Counted from the stretch's first letter, positions 51,793 to 62,110 are shown. The stretch: DNA of 64,000 nt from Schlesneria sp. (GCA_028291515.1 JAQGHU010000090.1:62001-126000), one strand, 5' to 3'. Translations and numbers: made by a program. The notes: generated by a model not told the origin, from the letters alone.

Positions 51793-52281
51793 TTAGCGTG
51801 GCCCATCGATCCCACCTTTTGAGGCCGAGATCATGAATTCATTGTCGGCCTCGCAAAACGGCGGCACTGGTCCGAATGCAACAGGGTGGCCCTTGCAGTC
51901 ATTCAAATCCTCGAGCAAGTCGAGATGTGTGTCTCCCAACCGTCCCGAAAGTCGCTGTTCAACATTCGTATCCGGTACGAGATCGACACAAAGATATTCA
52001 CTGCCATTCGGCACTAGTACCAACGCTGCCTGGATAAGGTCATCGCTGACCTCTCCACGCAGAGGCAGGTAGTGCTCTTTGAAAACTATGATGTCGGTGC
52101 CGATCGGTACCGAGTCCACCAATTGGCGAAAAGCGACGGGTGATTCGATAAATGCGTAGTCTTTGGCACCCGCCATTCCCAAGTACCGCAACACGACCAA
52201 GACTTCTTCTGACGAATCAATCCACTGATCGACAGTCGATAAGTAAGTCGAAGTCACGTCGCGTGAGGGATCGTGCAGCAT
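51793..52281 (-). CDS. Unknown cytoplasmic protein
   Basis: A 162-residue soluble protein with AFRQLVDSVPIGTDIIVFKEHYLPLRG, DDLIQAALVLVPNGSEYLCVDLVP and HPVAFGPVPPFCEADNEFM. The strand-helix pattern suggests an alpha/beta fold; no family is recognised. It is 36 bp from the MFS gene upstream on the same strand and 110 bp from glnS. Confidence 0.55.
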   Translation of the reverse strand: MLHDPSRDVTSTYLSTVDQWIDSSEEVLVVLRYLGMAGAKDYAFIESPVAFRQLVDSVPIGTDIIVFKEHYLPLRGEVSDDLIQAALVLVPNGSEYLCVDLVPDTNVEQRLSGRLGDTHLDLLEDLNDCKGHPVAFGPVPPFCEADNEFMISASKGGIDGPR

Positions 52282-52299
52282 GCTTGCATCCCAACATTG

Positions 52300-52325
52300 T
52301 CACTCGTGTCACTCGTGTCACTCGT
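52300..52325. repeat. Short tandem repeat at MFS stop codon
   Basis: The 9-base unit TCACTCGTG is present nearly three times; the last copy provides the stop of the MFS gene. It may vary in copy number by slippage, but cannot change the protein beyond its end. Confidence 0.6.
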
Positions 52326-53832
52326 CATGGGCACCAGGTACTGGCTCCGGCAGGAAGAAGCTCAGGATAAAGCCGCAAACATACACGAACAGCGCCACCC
52401 CGGCGGCCGTGTAAGCATACTTCATCGGGGGTGTCCCGCCAGGAGTCCCTGGCATACCCGCGATCGTTGCGGTGACCCAGGCGAAAGATGTCCCCAGCAT
52501 GCGACCACCAATGTTAGCGGCGAAGCTTTCTCCGGTTCCACGCAGGTGAACAGGATAGGCTTGCGGCAGATAGTTCCCCCAGAAGCTGAATTGAGCCACG
52601 GTGAAGAGACCCGCGATGAAGGCACCGATTGACATCGTGGTGATCGGCAACTCTCCAAGCAGGATCGAGCTGAGATCAAGGACGTAGAACTGCTTGTTTT
52701 CGACCGTCAGGAAGAAGAAGAAGATCAGTGGCATCAGGAGCATGCCGGGAATCTGGAATGTTCGCAGCAACGCGCGGCGGCTAACGATTCGCACAGCGAG
52801 AAAGGCCAGCAGGAATCGACCCAGCAAGCCGCCGACTTCCTGCATCTTTGTGTATTGGGAAGCGACCTTTTGCTCGATCTCACGCTGCTTTCCGATTTTC
52901 TTTTTCTTCGCAGCTTCTTCGTTGGGTGGAAGCTCGAGCTTTTCTTGTGCTGAGAGGACCTTGGCCTTTACGTCGGCTAGACCCGGAACGATCTGTGGGA
53001 ATTGTTGGATCGCACCAAAGGCTGCTCCGTAACTGCAGGCAAACATGAGTGCCGTGACGATAGTCGTCTTTCGCAATTGCGGCGAGAACAACTCGGCGAT
53101 GCTTGGCCGTCGCAGCGTTCCTGCAGCCCGTTTTTGCGCCCAGGCGGGCGACTCGGGCAGGAACGGGCGAATCAAGATCAGTGGGATGGCCGGAAGCAGT
53201 CCTGACATCAACGTGTATCGCCATGCTTCGTGCTGATGTTCAGGACCAATCGTGCCAACACTCGCCAGGAATCCGGGGATCGCAATCGTGAACCATTTCG
53301 ATCCATACGTGCTAGCCAATTCATTCGCAACGGCCACCAGCAATCCGCCGATCGATGAGAAGGCCTGGGTGTAACCAAGAACCTTTTCACGTTGATGTGG
53401 GTTCGGGAACAATTCCGCCAACCACGCCACGGCCGCGACGAACTCGATGCAAACCCCGATGAATGTCGTGCAGCGGAAGAACAGCAGCATCCAGATGCTT
53501 GTCGAATACCCGGCCGCAAATGCGGAGAAAGCATACAGCAGGATGCTCCACGTCAACACTCGTCGTCGACCGAGTCGGTCCGTGAGGTACCCCCCTAACA
53601 AGCCAAACAATCCCCCTGCGAAAGCGGGGATGTAGAACAGTCGGCCGACCCACATCTGGAACACTTCCGATCCCGGAGGAGCTCCGGTGAGTTCCAGCAA
53701 GGCGGGTCGCAGAATCAGGGGCAGCATCAGCAGTTCGTAAATATCGAAAGCAAACCCGATTGATGCGATCACACAGATCAGCCATTGAGTCGGCGTCAAA
53801 CCCTTCGCTTCAGCGGGTGCGGGTGCAGACAT
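52318..53832 (-). CDS. MFS transporter (sugar/organic-acid type)
   Basis: A 504-residue transporter. The start at 53832 (MSAPAPAEAKGLTP) is chosen because GGAG lies about 7 bases upstream. Twelve hydrophobic helices are visible. The loop between helices 2 and 3 has DRLGRRR, an MFS signature, and the central cytoplasmic loop is long and charged (PNEEAAKKKKIGKQREIEQK). Helices resemble sialic-acid or sugar-phosphate symporters only generally. The substrate is unknown. Confidence 0.85.
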   Translation of the reverse strand: MSAPAPAEAKGLTPTQWLICVIASIGFAFDIYELLMLPLILRPALLELTGAPPGSEVFQMWVGRLFYIPAFAGGLFGLLGGYLTDRLGRRRVLTWSILLYAFSAFAAGYSTSIWMLLFFRCTTFIGVCIEFVAAVAWLAELFPNPHQREKVLGYTQAFSSIGGLLVAVANELASTYGSKWFTIAIPGFLASVGTIGPEHQHEAWRYTLMSGLLPAIPLILIRPFLPESPAWAQKRAAGTLRRPSIAELFSPQLRKTTIVTALMFACSYGAAFGAIQQFPQIVPGLADVKAKVLSAQEKLELPPNEEAAKKKKIGKQREIEQKVASQYTKMQEVGGLLGRFLLAFLAVRIVSRRALLRTFQIPGMLLMPLIFFFFLTVENKQFYVLDLSSILLGELPITTMSIGAFIAGLFTVAQFSFWGNYLPQAYPVHLRGTGESFAANIGGRMLGTSFAWVTATIAGMPGTPGGTPPMKYAYTAAGVALFVYVCGFILSFFLPEPVPGAHDE

Positions 53833-54061
53833 GCAGTTCTCCGGGTGAGGCTTATTCAAGGTGGGAGGGCAGGCAAGTTCTTGTTGGCCGCTGGAAGTGT
53901 AAAGCGGCTCAAGGAATCGAGCAACCGAGGCATCGATTCAGGTTCCACATCACCATCTCCGAATTTGATCGCGTTCTGCCAGATCTGTTTTCGTGCGGTG
54001 GCCGCGCGGCTACCATAGAGGCCTCGCCAAGAATCCTTCTTGAACTTCAGAAAGCCCTGCC

Positions 54062-54580
54062 ATGAATTCGTCGATGCCCGTAATCTTCGCTCTGCTGACC
54101 GGATTGTTTTGGGGAACCTATGGCCCCGTTCTGGGTCAGGCACGGGCTTTCGAAAAAAGTGCCTTCAAGCCATACGTGATGATCGGCGTCGCCTATCTGG
54201 TCTGGGGGATCATCGGCGGATTGGTTGGGATGGCCTACACCCAGAAGCCTGGAGAACCATTCTTCAATTTCGCGCCGAAAGGGATCGCTTGGGGCTTCGC
54301 GGCAGGGACCCTGGGTGCCTGGGGAGCCCTGACGCTGACACTCGCAATGTTCACCGGTGGAACAGCGATGCCGCAGATCGTGATGCCGATCGTCTTCGGA
54401 ACGGCAGTCTCTGTCAGCGCGATTGTCGCTGTGCTGACGACCAAGGCCGAAACCAATCCGATGTTGTACGTGGGGATCATCGGAATGGCGATCTGCATCG
54501 TCGTCGTGGCTTACTTTACACCGCATCCTCACCCGCCGAAGCCAGCGACTTCAGCGCCTGCGGTCGAAGCCAAGGCGTAA
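54062..54580 (+). CDS. Small integral membrane protein
   Basis: A 172-residue protein with four or five hydrophobic helices (FALLTGLFWGTYGPVL, MIGVAYLVWGIIGGLVGMAY, GLTLTLAMFTGGTAMPQIVMPIVFGTAVSVSAIVAVL, YVGIIGMAICIVVVAYF), a Gly-rich loop and a soluble tail. It resembles half of an EamA/DMT transporter, but the duplicated half is missing. An intrinsic terminator follows at 54610-54644. Confidence 0.65.
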   Translation: MNSSMPVIFALLTGLFWGTYGPVLGQARAFEKSAFKPYVMIGVAYLVWGIIGGLVGMAYTQKPGEPFFNFAPKGIAWGFAAGTLGAWGALTLTLAMFTGGTAMPQIVMPIVFGTAVSVSAIVAVLTTKAETNPMLYVGIIGMAICIVVVAYFTPHPHPPKPATSAPAVEAKA

Positions 54581-54609
54581 GGCCCCAATCCGCTCTGCGA
54601 AAATCGACG

Positions 54610-54644
54610 GCACCTTGTCCCTTAGGCAAGGTGCTTGTTTTTTT
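54610..54644 (+). terminator. Rho-independent terminator
   Basis: GCACCTTG (54610-54617) pairs with CAAGGTGC (54627-54634) and is followed by TTGTTTTTTT. It terminates the membrane-protein transcript on the plus strand. Confidence 0.85.
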
Positions 54645-54748
54645 CTGACGACTAATCGGCGATTTCGCAATTGAGTGGCCCGAACTGGTCGATTAGACTT
54701 TTAGATCTAGATTGCCCTCCTGAACCCTCGCCCACTGAGATACCTGCC

Positions 54749-57142
54749 GTGATCCGATCCTCCTGCCTGGTTTGGTGCTGCGCCATTGTCTGGGCTGCGA
54801 TACCGGCATTCTCGGCCGATTCCGTGCCGTCATTTGTGAATGACGTGGAGCCCGTGCTGACTCGATTCGGCTGCAATCAGGGAGCGTGCCACGGAAAGGG
54901 AGCCGGCCAGAACGGATTCCGACTGTCGCTACGCGGGTATGCGCCGGAACTGGATCACGGTTGGATCGTGAAAGAACAAGAAGGCCGGCGTGTCAGTCTG
55001 GTCGCCCCCGAAGACAGCCTGCTGCTGCGTAAGCCACTCGGCGAAGTGCCGCATGGTGGTGCGAAGTTGTTCGATCCTGGATCGAAAGCCCACCAGATCT
55101 TACTGGAATGGTTGAAAGCGGGAGCGCCGGGGCCAGTGAAGGGCGAGTCGCAGATCACTGGCCTGACCGTGACTTCGAACGATGCGTCCGGTTCGACCGA
55201 TGTGCAAACGAAAAAAGTGGGCGATCAGCAGCAGTTGATTGTCACGGCGAAGTATTCAGACGGATCGACTCGCGATGTGACTTGGTTGACTCAGTTCGCT
55301 TCCAATGATGCAGGCCTGGTGGAAGTTGATTCTCATGGGAAGCTGAAAGTCCTGCGTCACGGTGAAACCGCCGTTCGTGCTCATTATCAGGGACAGGTTG
55401 CGGTGCAGGTAATCTCGGTCCCCTTTGACCGACCAGCAGTTGCTCAAGCGCCCAACACCGCGACTCGCGGCAACTTCATTGACGACCACGTCTTCGCCAA
55501 GCTGACAGCACTCCGCATCCCCGCCTCGGCAGCGGTGTCGGATGAGGCGTTCATTCGACGGGTGTTCCTCGACACGATCGGCACATTGCCGACGGAAGCC
55601 GAAGTCGAGGCGTTCCTCGCGGACGCTCGATCTGACAAGCGAGCACAGTTCATCGAATCCTTGTTACAGCGTCCCGAGTTCGTGGACCTCTGGACAATGT
55701 TGATGGCGGATCTGTTCCAGAACCGCAAGGAGCGAGATCACGATGTCCGTGGCGTGAAAGGTGTTCGCGCGTTCCATCAATGGCTGCGGTCGCAAGTTGC
55801 CGCGAATCGTCCGTGGAACGAGTTGGTTCGCGCGGTACTGACGTCCTCGGGAGACAGCGACCAGCATCCTGAAGTTGGCTACTACGTCGTCACGATTGGC
55901 GAGTTCCGTCAGACGCAACAGTCGGATGTTGTCGCCAGTGTGGCTCAGGCATTTCTGGGAACACGAATTGGCTGTGCCAAGTGCCACAACCATCCGCTCG
56001 AAAAATACACGCAAGACGATTACTACCACTTCGCCGCATTCTTCTCGCGAGTCGCCTTTGATCGCCAGTCGCCGCAAATGGGGAAGACCGATTTGATACA
56101 GGCGACAGAGCATCAACAGAACCAGCAGCGGCATCGGGCCAACCTGCAGAAGCAACTGGCCGAGAAGGAAGCGACGCCAATTCCTGAAAAAGAAGAAGAC
56201 GCTAAGAAACGCGAGCAGCAACTGACGGAGCTGCGCAAACAGATCGAAGGTGTTGCCGCCGATATCGAACGAGTCAGGATGTCGCCGATCACCGTGGGCC
56301 AGCCGCGGACCAATGAACAGTTGAAAGCCCAACCGCTGGATCGAGCGAACCTGGCAATCGAGCTAGGTAGCGATCCACGCGTGGCGTTGGTCGATTGGAT
56401 GACCAGTGGTCGGAACGAATCGTTCAACGGGAGCATCGTCAATCGGATCTGGCAGCATTACATGGGTGTTGGCCTCGTCGAACCGGTGGACGACATCCGA
56501 GCAAGCAATCCTCCGTCGAATCCGCCGTTGTGGAAGGTGCTGAACGAAGACTTCGCCGCTCATGGGTTCGACATGAAGCAGCTGATGCGGACGATTTTGA
56601 ATTCGCGAACCTATCAGACCAGTTCCGAAACGCTGGCCGAGAATGAAGCCGATACCAAGTTCTATTCACACTACTATGCTCGCCGACTGCCCGCCGAACT
56701 GTTGCTGGATGCCTTCAGCCAGGTGACCGCAATTCCCGATCAGTTCCCTGGCTATCCCGAAGGCCTGCGAGCTCAGCAGTTGGCCGACCCGGGACTGGAT
56801 TCGTACTTTCTGCGTCTATTTGGGCGTTCAGATCGAGTGACAGCGTGTGCCTGTGAACGACAAGGTGACGTGACGATGTCGCAACTGCTGCACCTGCAGA
56901 ACGGTGATACGATATCTCGCAAGATCGAAGCGGGGAACGGCTATCTCGCGGAGATGCTGAAGTCCACGCCTGACAATGCCGCCGCGATCAACCGGTTGTT
57001 CATGACGACATTGTCGCGCAAGCCGAACCAGACAGAAATCAACGCGATCACGAGCCAATTGAGCCAAGGATCACGAGAAGATGTCTTCCGCGATTTAATG
57101 TGGGCGCTGCTAAACTCCAAGGAATTTTCATTCAATCACTGA
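54749..57142 (+). CDS. DUF1549/DUF1553 exported protein with Ig-like domain
   Basis: A 797-residue protein. The start is set at GTG 54749, giving the signal peptide SSCLVWCCAIVWAAIPAFS; an earlier start would place charged residues before it. A cytochrome-c-like N-terminal module (CNQGACHGKGAG) is followed by a Big2-like Ig domain (LIVTAKYSDGSTRDVTWLT), DUF1549 (NFIDDHVFAKL ... VFLDTIGTLPT, CAKCHNHPLEKYTQDDYY with CxxCH) and DUF1553 (VNRIWQHYMGVGLVEPVDDIRASNPP, FLRLFGRSDRVTACACER). Such proteins occur by the dozen in planctomycetes, usually next to DUF1501; role unknown, possibly anchoring or polymer breakdown. Confidence 0.9.
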   Translation: MIRSSCLVWCCAIVWAAIPAFSADSVPSFVNDVEPVLTRFGCNQGACHGKGAGQNGFRLSLRGYAPELDHGWIVKEQEGRRVSLVAPEDSLLLRKPLGEVPHGGAKLFDPGSKAHQILLEWLKAGAPGPVKGESQITGLTVTSNDASGSTDVQTKKVGDQQQLIVTAKYSDGSTRDVTWLTQFASNDAGLVEVDSHGKLKVLRHGETAVRAHYQGQVAVQVISVPFDRPAVAQAPNTATRGNFIDDHVFAKLTALRIPASAAVSDEAFIRRVFLDTIGTLPTEAEVEAFLADARSDKRAQFIESLLQRPEFVDLWTMLMADLFQNRKERDHDVRGVKGVRAFHQWLRSQVAANRPWNELVRAVLTSSGDSDQHPEVGYYVVTIGEFRQTQQSDVVASVAQAFLGTRIGCAKCHNHPLEKYTQDDYYHFAAFFSRVAFDRQSPQMGKTDLIQATEHQQNQQRHRANLQKQLAEKEATPIPEKEEDAKKREQQLTELRKQIEGVAADIERVRMSPITVGQPRTNEQLKAQPLDRANLAIELGSDPRVALVDWMTSGRNESFNGSIVNRIWQHYMGVGLVEPVDDIRASNPPSNPPLWKVLNEDFAAHGFDMKQLMRTILNSRTYQTSSETLAENEADTKFYSHYYARRLPAELLLDAFSQVTAIPDQFPGYPEGLRAQQLADPGLDSYFLRLFGRSDRVTACACERQGDVTMSQLLHLQNGDTISRKIEAGNGYLAEMLKSTPDNAAAINRLFMTTLSRKPNQTEINAITSQLSQGSREDVFRDLMWALLNSKEFSFNH

Positions 57143-57207
57143 GGTCATTCAGTGCGCGATCGATTGCAACAACCGAGTTAATTTAAGCCTGCTGTGGAAG
57201 AAATAAT

Positions 57208-58542
57208 ATGCTCGACATCACGCTCTCGTCCGATCGAACCAAGCTCTGCAACGGCGCGTCGCGACGTGACTTTCTGCAGGTCGGCAGTCTTAGCCTGTGC
57301 GGACTGTCGCTGGCGAGCATGCTGCGACAAGAAGCGCAAGCGGCTGAATCAAAAGGGACCACTTCAACGGCTCGAGCCAAGTCGGTCATTCTGGTTTACC
57401 TGGGCGGCGGGTTGACACATCACGATAGCTTCGATATGAAGCCCGAAGCACCCGCCGAAATCCGCGGCAAGTATTCGCCAATCGCATCGAATGTCTCGGG
57501 GACGCAGGTCTGCGAGCTGCTGCCGAAGATGGCGGGTTGCATGGATAAAGTCGCTTTGGTTCGGTCGGGGGCTCATAACAACGACCACCACGAGACGGCG
57601 ACGAACTGGGTGTTGTCGGGCCGATTCGGATCACCGTTTGGGGACTATCCAGCAATTGGAGCAGTGGCCGCTCACGAGCTTGGTTTTAACGGTGTGCTGC
57701 CTCCCTACATGGCCATCCCGCGTAATCCTTCGTTCACATGGGAACTGGGCCGAAGTGCCTTCCTGGGCGGTCGCTACGAATCCTTTAGAACTGGTGATCC
57801 CAACGCGGAAAACTTTGGTGTGAAGGATGTCGCGGTCGCCAATCGCGATTCGACTCGAGCCGATCGTCGCAAGACGTTTCTCTCCACTATCGATCAACTC
57901 AGCGACAAAGTGCGCGGGAACGATCAACTGGCAACTTACGACGAGTTCCGTGGTCGTGCCGCTGAAATGATTCTGTCGCCGCAGGCTCAATCAGCATTCG
58001 CGATCGAGAAGGAAGACATCAAGCTGCGTGATCGATACGGTCGCAATACCTTTGGTCAAAGCTGCTTGATGGCTCGACGATTGGTCGAAGGTGGCGTTCG
58101 GTTCGTGACCGTGAACTACGGCGGCTGGGATCATCACGGCAAGATCTTTGAAGCGTGCGACAAGAAGCTTCCGGAGTTTGACCTCGGTTTCTCAGCCTTG
58201 ATTGAAGACCTGGCAGCGCGCGGGATGTTGAAGGACACGTTGGTGGCCTGCTTCGGCGAATTCGGTCGCACGCCACTGATCAACAAAGACGCCGGCCGCG
58301 ATCACTGGGGACCGGCAGCGAGTCTGCTGTTCGCTGGAGCCGGAGTACAGCCCGGCAAGGTGATCGGCGCGACGGATAAGCAGGGGGCTCATGTGACGAC
58401 GCGACCCTATGCCCCAGCGGATGTCTGCTACACCATCCTGGACTCACTGGGCGTCGATCCGCACGTTTCGTTGATGACGCCAGACGGCCGCGCGATTGAT
58501 GCCCTGGAAGAAGGTGAATTGATGACCGCTTTGTTCAGCTAA
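57208..58542 (+). CDS. DUF1501 protein with Tat signal (copy 2)
   Basis: A 444-residue protein 65 bp downstream of the DUF1549/1553 gene, the usual planctomycete pair. Tat motif SRRDFLQVGSLSLCG lies at 19-33. DUF1501 motifs include VYLGGGLTHHDSFDMKPEAP, NNDHHETATNW, TVNYGGWDHHG, FGEFGRTP and GRDHWGP. Compared with copy 1, the metal-site residues are conserved. It is translated from ATG 57208 after GGAAG. A role with the partner at the cell surface is likely, details unknown. Confidence 0.92.
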   Translation: MLDITLSSDRTKLCNGASRRDFLQVGSLSLCGLSLASMLRQEAQAAESKGTTSTARAKSVILVYLGGGLTHHDSFDMKPEAPAEIRGKYSPIASNVSGTQVCELLPKMAGCMDKVALVRSGAHNNDHHETATNWVLSGRFGSPFGDYPAIGAVAAHELGFNGVLPPYMAIPRNPSFTWELGRSAFLGGRYESFRTGDPNAENFGVKDVAVANRDSTRADRRKTFLSTIDQLSDKVRGNDQLATYDEFRGRAAEMILSPQAQSAFAIEKEDIKLRDRYGRNTFGQSCLMARRLVEGGVRFVTVNYGGWDHHGKIFEACDKKLPEFDLGFSALIEDLAARGMLKDTLVACFGEFGRTPLINKDAGRDHWGPAASLLFAGAGVQPGKVIGATDKQGAHVTTRPYAPADVCYTILDSLGVDPHVSLMTPDGRAIDALEEGELMTALFS

Positions 58543-58714
58543 GGGCAACGTCGACGATCTCTTGAGCGCGGCACGCGAGTGCCTGGCGGAGATTGCCGAA
58601 AATGGTGTCAGTTGGTTCGTCAGGGCTGACGAACCAAACTCCGGCGCTATAATTCGCGCGTCTGCAATTCGCCTTCGAATTTCTATCGGCGATTGAATCG
58701 ACAACGAGGATCCA

Positions 58715-59098
58715 ATGGCCACAATCGAACGAATTCCCGAACTGATCACCGATCCTGAAAAGTATGCGCGGATCGAGCAACTCCGCAAAGTCGCGGAATT
58801 GATGGATGGTCAATTCCAGATCCCTGGAACAAATATCCAGTTTGGATTGGATGCGATTGTGGGCCTGATCCCAGGGATTGGCGACTTGATCGCAGGAGCA
58901 TTCTCGTTGTGGCTGATCGGGGAAGCCCGACGACTTGGCGCTCTCAAATGGATCCTCGCGAAGATGTATTGGAACGTCGCCATCGACGTTGGGATTGGAG
59001 CTGTTCCCATCGTCGGCGACATGTTCGATGTCGTCTGGAAGGCGAACCGTAAGAACATCGCTCTCCTAAGCCGCCACTTCTGCCGCCCGGTGACATAA
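58715..59098 (+). CDS. DUF4112 membrane protein
   Basis: A 127-residue protein of the DUF4112 family: LMDGQFQIPGTNIQFGLDAIVGLIPGIGDLIAGAFSLWLI and the closing AIDVGIGAVPIVGDMFDVVWKANRKN are characteristic, with two paired G-x-x-P-x-x-GD motifs and hydrophobic segments. The family is small and uncharacterised; the pair of GIGD/IVGD motifs suggests a symmetric membrane-associated unit. Confidence 0.9.
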   Translation: MATIERIPELITDPEKYARIEQLRKVAELMDGQFQIPGTNIQFGLDAIVGLIPGIGDLIAGAFSLWLIGEARRLGALKWILAKMYWNVAIDVGIGAVPIVGDMFDVVWKANRKNIALLSRHFCRPVT

Positions 59099-59256
59099 GA
59101 TCCATGAGAGCCGCGACAGAAAAGCGAGATCTGTGACGGGCATCGAAGCGCACACAGATCGCTCCATTTGTCATCTATGACGCGGGACGCTATACAGCCG
59201 TTCCGTCTCTTTTCCCGATTGTCCCGGCAACGAACTCCTATTGAAAGACTGCTTGC

Positions 59257-60510
59257 ATGTCGGAGTCCGTTGCTTTCTGGCTGACGATCATCGTCTTTGG
59301 AACGACTTATCTGGGGTTGGCTTTGGGTGGGTTTCCCGGCCTCAGAATCGATCGGACCGGGATCGCACTCACGGGAGCGGCTGCGGTGCTGGGCTGTCGC
59401 CTGCTGACGTTTGACGAGGCAGTGCAGTCCGTCGACTTTGCCACGATTGTCCTGTTGCTGGGAATGATGATCGTCGTCGAATACCTGAGACGAGCCGCTT
59501 TTTTTGACATTCTGGCAGGGCGTGCTCTCGCTCATGTGCATCAGCCTTCGACTTTGTTAGCCGTCGTGATGCTGTTATCAGGTGTTTTGTCGGCACTGCT
59601 TGTGAACGATGTTGTCTGTTTGGCGCTGACACCGTTGGTGCTACACGTCACACGACATCTGAAGATCGACCCCAAGCCCCATTTAATCGGATTGGCGATT
59701 GCATCCAATGTCGGATCGACGGCGACTCTGACAGGCAATCCACAAAACATGATTATCGGGGGCCTGTCGCAGATCAGCTATCTTCGATTCGCCGCCAAGC
59801 TGGCTCCGATTGCGATCGTGGGACTCGTGGTTTCCTACTTGATTACGCTCGTGCTGTTTCGCTCTGCGTTGAAAGCTGGTCCGATTGACTACATGCCTCA
59901 AGTTGACCAACCCGCACCGATGCACTCCAAGAAGAAATTGCTTCTGATCAAGAGCTTGATCGTAACGTCTGCTGCCGTCGCGTTGTTTTTTGCAGGAGCT
60001 CCCATGGCAATTGTTGCGCTTGGTGCCGCCGCCGTCCTGCTGCTCGATCGCGTGAAGCCCGAAAAAATCTATCATCGCGTCGACTGGGGTTTGCTGGTCA
60101 TGTTCGCGGGGCTTTTCGTCGTTGTGCATGCTTTTGAGGTTCACGTCATGCGTCATGCGGGCGTGGATCAGTGGACCGTGCTGCGCACATCACCCATCGC
60201 CATGTTGAGCGTTGCCTCAGCGGTCTTGTCAAACATGGTGTCTAATGTCCCAGCCGTTTTGCTGTTTAAGCCGATCATTCCCGACATGCCCAGTGCGATG
60301 CAGGAAACGGCATGGCTGGCGTTGGCCATGTCCAGCACACTGGCGGGGAATCTGACTCTCTTAGGGTCCGTGGCAAACTTGATCGTCGTGGAAAAAGCAC
60401 GCAAATCGGGCGTGATCATCACACTCGCCGACTATTGTCGCGCCGGAGTTCCTATCACACTGGTCACGCTGTTGATCGGCATGGCGTGGCTTGCCATCGC
60501 GACCTACTGA
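59257..60510 (+). CDS. SLC13/ArsB-type anion transporter
   Basis: A 417-residue membrane protein of the ion-transporter superfamily (ArsB/NhaD/DASS). About 11 helices, with the two hairpin signatures LVNDVVCLALTPLVL, NVGSTATLTGNPQNMIIGGL in the first half and LSNMVSNVPAVLLF, SSTLAGNLTLLGSVANLIVVEKA in the second half. The substrate could be a dicarboxylate, sulfate, arsenite or Na+/H+; no arsR or arsC gene is adjacent, so arsenite export is not favoured. Confidence 0.85.
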   Translation: MSESVAFWLTIIVFGTTYLGLALGGFPGLRIDRTGIALTGAAAVLGCRLLTFDEAVQSVDFATIVLLLGMMIVVEYLRRAAFFDILAGRALAHVHQPSTLLAVVMLLSGVLSALLVNDVVCLALTPLVLHVTRHLKIDPKPHLIGLAIASNVGSTATLTGNPQNMIIGGLSQISYLRFAAKLAPIAIVGLVVSYLITLVLFRSALKAGPIDYMPQVDQPAPMHSKKKLLLIKSLIVTSAAVALFFAGAPMAIVALGAAAVLLLDRVKPEKIYHRVDWGLLVMFAGLFVVVHAFEVHVMRHAGVDQWTVLRTSPIAMLSVASAVLSNMVSNVPAVLLFKPIIPDMPSAMQETAWLALAMSSTLAGNLTLLGSVANLIVVEKARKSGVIITLADYCRAGVPITLVTLLIGMAWLAIATY

Positions 60511-60592
60511 AGTCGACTTCTCCGCGCAATTGACGCGTGATGTGGCGATGCCAGTCCTGTTCGCAGCCTGCACACAGAATGACGGATGTGAT

Positions 60593-61084
60593 TCAGAACA
60601 ATGGCGCGAATCCCGCCGCGCGGCGACAACTGGACAGTTGCGACAGATGAGATGCGAAATGACTCGTCAGCAGTAGCGTGATGCAATCGCCGACGTTCTT
60701 GATTGGCGTTCCGCGAAAGAATGGGATGCGATGCGGTTGAGACATGGCTTCGGGTGAAGCTTGTGAGGCGAACTCTCGCAAGTCCTGATAGTTTTGGAGC
60801 AATGCTGATTGAAGCGCCTCTTTACAAAGCGCTTCACTCGGAGCGACCTGCCCTGACGAACCAGCGCCAAAGATGGGAGACCACTCCGGATGCGCGATCG
60901 CTCGACCGAAGTATTGCATCCCCGCCTCCGCCGAGATCGCTAAGTGCCCGATGATCCAGGCGGGCGGATGACCATGACCAGCACTTGGTTCAAAGAACGA
61001 CTGCTCGGCGATATCGGCAGTGATCTTCTCGAAGCCCTTGCACTGAAACTCATTGATCACGATGGCGCTGTCAAACATTGACAA
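60593..61084 (-). CDS. DinB-family protein
   Basis: A 163-residue four-helix protein of the DinB/YfiT-like superfamily. PPAWIIGHLAISAEAGMQYF contains the first metal His (GHL). LLTSHFASHLSQL provides the later paired histidines (SHF, SHL). These together make the usual three-His metal site. Members include thiol transferases (bacillithiol-type) and stress proteins. The substrate is unknown. It is separated from the PEP-hydrolase-like gene by 37 bp on the same strand. Confidence 0.85.
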   Translation of the reverse strand: MSMFDSAIVINEFQCKGFEKITADIAEQSFFEPSAGHGHPPAWIIGHLAISAEAGMQYFGRAIAHPEWSPIFGAGSSGQVAPSEALCKEALQSALLQNYQDLREFASQASPEAMSQPHRIPFFRGTPIKNVGDCITLLLTSHFASHLSQLSSCRRAAGFAPLF

Positions 61085-61121
61085 ATCCTTTCTAACAACC
61101 AGATCAGCTACAAAAATGCTT

Positions 61122-61958
61122 CTAGCGACGGAACTTGATCCCGGTGAACTCCTGAATCCGATTTGTAATTGCCGGTTCTACCGGCAGGCGTTCCATCGAA
61201 CTGGCCCCATAGAAGCCCACGATTCCTTCAGTGTGATCCAGGATATATTGAGCATCCTCCGGCTCCGCGATCGGGCCGCCGTGACACAGCACCAGGATGT
61301 CCGGCTTCACTCGCTTGGCGGCGTCATGCATCGACTGGCAACGCCGGGCCGATTCTTCCAACGTGACTGCCGTTGTCGCGCCGATCATGCCCTTGGTTGT
61401 CAACCCCATATGTGGGATCAGAATGTCGGCACCAGCGCCGGCCATCGCCGCTGCTTCGTCGTCGTTAAAACAATAGGGCGTTGTTAGCAAACCGAGTTCG
61501 CGCGCCATGCGAATCATGTCAACTTCCAGGCCGTAGCCCATGCCGGTCTCTTCCAAGTTCACTCGGAAGTTGCCATCGAATAGTCCGACGGTGGGAAAGT
61601 TTTGCACTCCCGAGAACCCCGCAGCCTGCACTTCCTTTAAGAACAGTGGCATCATTCGGAAGGGGTCGGTCCCACAGACGCCGGCCAGCACGGGGGTCTT
61701 TCGTGTGACCGGTAAAACTTCGCGAGCCATATCCATGACGATGGCGTTCGCATCGCCGTAAGGCATCATCCCCGCCAGCGATCCTCGGCCCCCCATGCGA
61801 AACCGACCCGAGTTATAAATAACGATCAAGTCGATGCCTCCGGCCTCTTCCAGCTTGGCCGACAGCCCCGTTCCGGCACCGCCGCCAATGATTGGCTGAC
61901 CTGCCGCGACTTTAGCGCGCAGCCGTTTGAGAATCTCCTCGCGTGGGAACAAGCTCAT
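61122..61958 (-). CDS. Phosphoenolpyruvate-hydrolase-like TIM-barrel protein
   Basis: A 278-residue protein. The start at 61958 ([14 protein letters not shown]) is preferred because the upstream in-frame part (up to 62132) contains an AT-rich repeat and no conserved motif. [55 protein letters not shown] and [16 protein letters not shown] match the PF09370 TIM-barrel group (phosphoenolpyruvate hydrolase/Tm-1-like). The reaction is not established. It is divergent from the aminotransferase gene, with about 290 bp between. Confidence 0.85.
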   Translation of the reverse strand: MSLFPREEILKRLRAKVAAGQPIIGGGAGTGLSAKLEEAGGIDLIVIYNSGRFRMGGRGSLAGMMPYGDANAIVMDMAREVLPVTRKTPVLAGVCGTDPFRMMPLFLKEVQAAGFSGVQNFPTVGLFDGNFRVNLEETGMGYGLEVDMIRMARELGLLTTPYCFNDDEAAAMAGAGADILIPHMGLTTKGMIGATTAVTLEESARRCQSMHDAAKRVKPDILVLCHGGPIAEPEDAQYILDHTEGIVGFYGASSMERLPVEPAITNRIQEFTGIKFRR

Positions 61959-62110
61959 GATGTCGCTTTCCAGGGTGCCTCGATTGTCGTGTCGCGGAAC
62001 ATTCTGACAACGTGAGCTGTCTGTAGCCATTGAGGTGATGAGTTGCGGGGGTATTGGAAATTTCAAATGGAGGAAACAGGAGTGCGAAATCCCGCCCGTC
62101 CTTTCTTCAA

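Noticed and set aside
59257-60510. Arsenite efflux pump ArsB
   Set aside because: Superfamily motifs fit, but without arsR, arsC or arsA nearby the substrate cannot be assigned.
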